64,000 nt of DNA from contig JAHEDY010000004.1 in the NCBI GenBank assembly GCA_024640985.1, positions 28,555 through 92,554 on the forward strand, given 5' to 3'. Below, piece by piece: positions 62,826-64,000 of the stretch. Position numbers and translations under genes: made by a program. The notes under the pieces are model-generated. The model had not been told where the DNA came from. It ran no database searches and saw nothing but the letters and a program-made list of their open reading frames with translations. Each line of letters starts with the position of its first letter. The stretch's first letter is position 1. The DNA is from Gammaproteobacteria bacterium. GTDB taxonomy: Bacteria > Pseudomonadota > Gammaproteobacteria > Pseudomonadales > Litorivicinaceae.

Positions 62826-64000
62826 ATGTTAAGGAAAAAGGCGAATGGGGTAGCAGTTGGCTCCCAAGTGTCATCCTTACTGAAAAACGTAGCCTCTCAC
62901 AAAATGGATCGACGGACGTTCTTGCGTTCGACCGGTTTGGCTGTGGGTGGTTTGGCTGCGTTTTCGATGACGCCACGTTCGGTCGAGGCAGCGGCCTCAG
63001 CATCGAGCGATGCGAAAACTGAAATTAAAAAGAGCGTTTGTACGCACTGTTCGGTGGGCTGTACGGTCCAGGCAGAGGTGCGTGATGGCGTATGGGTTGG
63101 ACAGGAGCCCGGCTGGGATTCTCCATTCAACCTCGGTTCACATTGTGCGAAAGGTTCAGCGGTCCGCGAACTCGGGCACGGTGAGCGCCGCCTGAAGTAT
63201 CCAATGAAGTTGGTCAACGGTACCTACACTCGGGTTTCCTGGGAGCAGGCGATCAACGAGATTGGTGACCAAATGCTTAAGATTCGCGATGAGAGCGGTC
63301 CGGACAGTGTGTACTGGTTGGGTTCTGCGAAGACAAACAACGAGCAGTCGTATCTGTATCGTAAGTTCGCTGCTTACTGGGGAACCAACAACGTTGACCA
63401 CCAGGCGCGTATCTGTCACTCAACCACGGTAGCCGGTGTTGCGAACACTTGGGGCTATGGTGCGATGACTAACTCGTACAACGATATTCATAACTCGAAA
63501 GCGATTTTCTTGATTGGTGGTAACCCTGCCGAGGCACACCCAGTGTCCTTGCAGCACATCATGAAGGCCAAAGAGCAAAACAATGCTCCAGTCATCGTTT
63601 GTGACCCACGGTTTACTCGCACAGCCGCGCATGCGGATGAGTATGTGCGTTTCCGTCCGGGTACTGATGTTGCCTTGATCTGGGGTATTTTGTGGCACGT
63701 GTTTGAAAACGGGTGGGAAGACAAAGAGTTCATCCGCACGCGCGTCTGGGGTATGGACGACATCAAAAATGAAGTCGCCAAGTGGACTCCAGAAGAAGTG
63801 GAGCGTGTGACTGGAACTCCAGGTTCACAGCTCGAGCGTGTGGCGCGTACGTTGGCGAATAATCGTCCGGGTACCGTGATTTGGTGTATGGGCGGTACTC
63901 AGCACACCAACGGTAACAACAACACGCGTGCGTACTGCATCTTGCAGTTGGCCCTAGGAAACATGGGCACATCTGGTGGCGGTACAAACATCTTCCGCGG
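62826..64000 (+). CDS. fdhA: Formate dehydrogenase, molybdopterin alpha subunit (incomplete at window end)
   Basis: Periplasmic formate oxidation, releasing electrons to quinone via partner subunits. First 391 residues of a protein expected near 950. Tat motif DRRTFLRSTG (Arg29-Arg30); [4Fe-4S] cysteines C72, C75, C79 and C107; molybdenum ligand Cys197 in ARICHS, so it is the cysteine form rather than selenocysteine. Typical molybdopterin segments GGNPAEAHPVS and DPRFTRTA follow. GAGGAGGA precedes the ATG. The electron-transfer subunits should follow beyond the window. Confidence 0.95.
   Translation, partial: MLRKKANGVAVGSQVSSLLKNVASHKMDRRTFLRSTGLAVGGLAAFSMTPRSVEAAASASSDAKTEIKKSVCTHCSVGCTVQAEVRDGVWVGQEPGWDSPFNLGSHCAKGSAVRELGHGERRLKYPMKLVNGTYTRVSWEQAINEIGDQMLKIRDESGPDSVYWLGSAKTNNEQSYLYRKFAAYWGTNNVDHQARICHSTTVAGVANTWGYGAMTNSYNDIHNSKAIFLIGGNPAEAHPVSLQHIMKAKEQNNAPVIVCDPRFTRTAAHADEYVRFRPGTDVALIWGILWHVFENGWEDKEFIRTRVWGMDDIKNEVAKWTPEEVERVTGTPGSQLERVARTLANNRPGTVIWCMGGTQHTNGNNNTRAYCILQLALGNMGTSGGGTNIFR

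Noticed and set aside
63400..63440. Possible selenocysteine codon in fdhA
   Set aside because: The molybdenum ligand position reads TGT (Cys197) in frame, with no in-frame TGA and no SECIS-like hairpin needed.

Overview
The window reads as a compact chromosomal segment of a free-living, probably marine gammaproteobacterium. I see no prophage, IS element, CRISPR array, tRNA or rRNA. The assignment rests on gene order: priA|rpmE, mrcA-(pilMNOQ/hof)-aroK-aroB-damX, lptM-lysA-dapF-DUF484-xerC-HAD, nudF-yqiB-parE and ubiK|glnK-amtB all match gammaproteobacterial arrangements. A genus cannot be named from the sequence alone. Genes are tightly packed: many 4-8 nt overlaps, several convergent pairs sharing stop-codon bases, and no gene-free gap over 300 bp.

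Layout. 1-5.1 kb: priA (cut by the window edge), rpmE, a secreted thermonuclease-like protein and penicillin-binding protein 1A. 5.2-10.5 kb: a reduced type IV pilus/DNA-uptake operon (PilM position, PilN, PilO with a PilP-like tail, short PilQ), then aroK, aroB and a DamX-like ATPase without a SPOR domain. 10.7-20.3 kb: glutamate synthase gltBD, O-acetylhomoserine sulfhydrylase, hemE and a TolC-type protein. 20.3-25.7 kb: SOS-type dnaE2 with a LexA box, ubiK, and a sigma-54/NtrC-controlled glnK-amtB pair. 25.7-35 kb: hydroxyacid dehydrogenase, HAD-xerC-DUF484-dapF-lysA-lptM on the minus strand, then thiD, nudF, yqiB and parE. 35-38.7 kb: a PLP decarboxylase with GlcNAc kinase and nagA, and a lipoprotein. 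38.7-43.2 kb: a ferric-iron ABC transporter with a PPK2 kinase. 43.2-47.3 kb: unknown envelope proteins, an M23 peptidase and a bactofilin.

From 47.3 kb to the right edge most genes serve molybdenum and formate. They are modABC (behind a ModE-like operator that also encloses the modA ribosome-binding site), fdhD, mobA, mobB, moeA, and a set of poorly characterised genes: DUF6505, a biotin/lipoate-ligase-like protein, Mrp/ApbC, DUF6494, a monohaem cytochrome-like protein, a large multi-[4Fe-4S] protein, DUF3305, DUF3306, a TorD-like chaperone and a small Tat protein. The segment ends inside the Tat-exported molybdopterin formate dehydrogenase alpha subunit. A small copper-related block (PCuAC chaperone, DUF2946-like protein, rhodanese, MFS transporter) sits between modA and fdhD.

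How the parts fit: ModABC imports molybdate, MoeA/MobA/MobB build the Mo-bis-MGD cofactor, FdhD sulfurates it, the TorD-like chaperone handles the Tat-exported apoenzyme, and iron-sulfur and haem proteins probably supply clusters or electron transfer. The most interesting items are the modA operator/RBS hairpin, the apparently leaderless LexA-controlled dnaE2, the reduced DNA-uptake operon with a fused PilO-PilP-like protein, and the formate-dehydrogenase-linked set of uncharacterised proteins.
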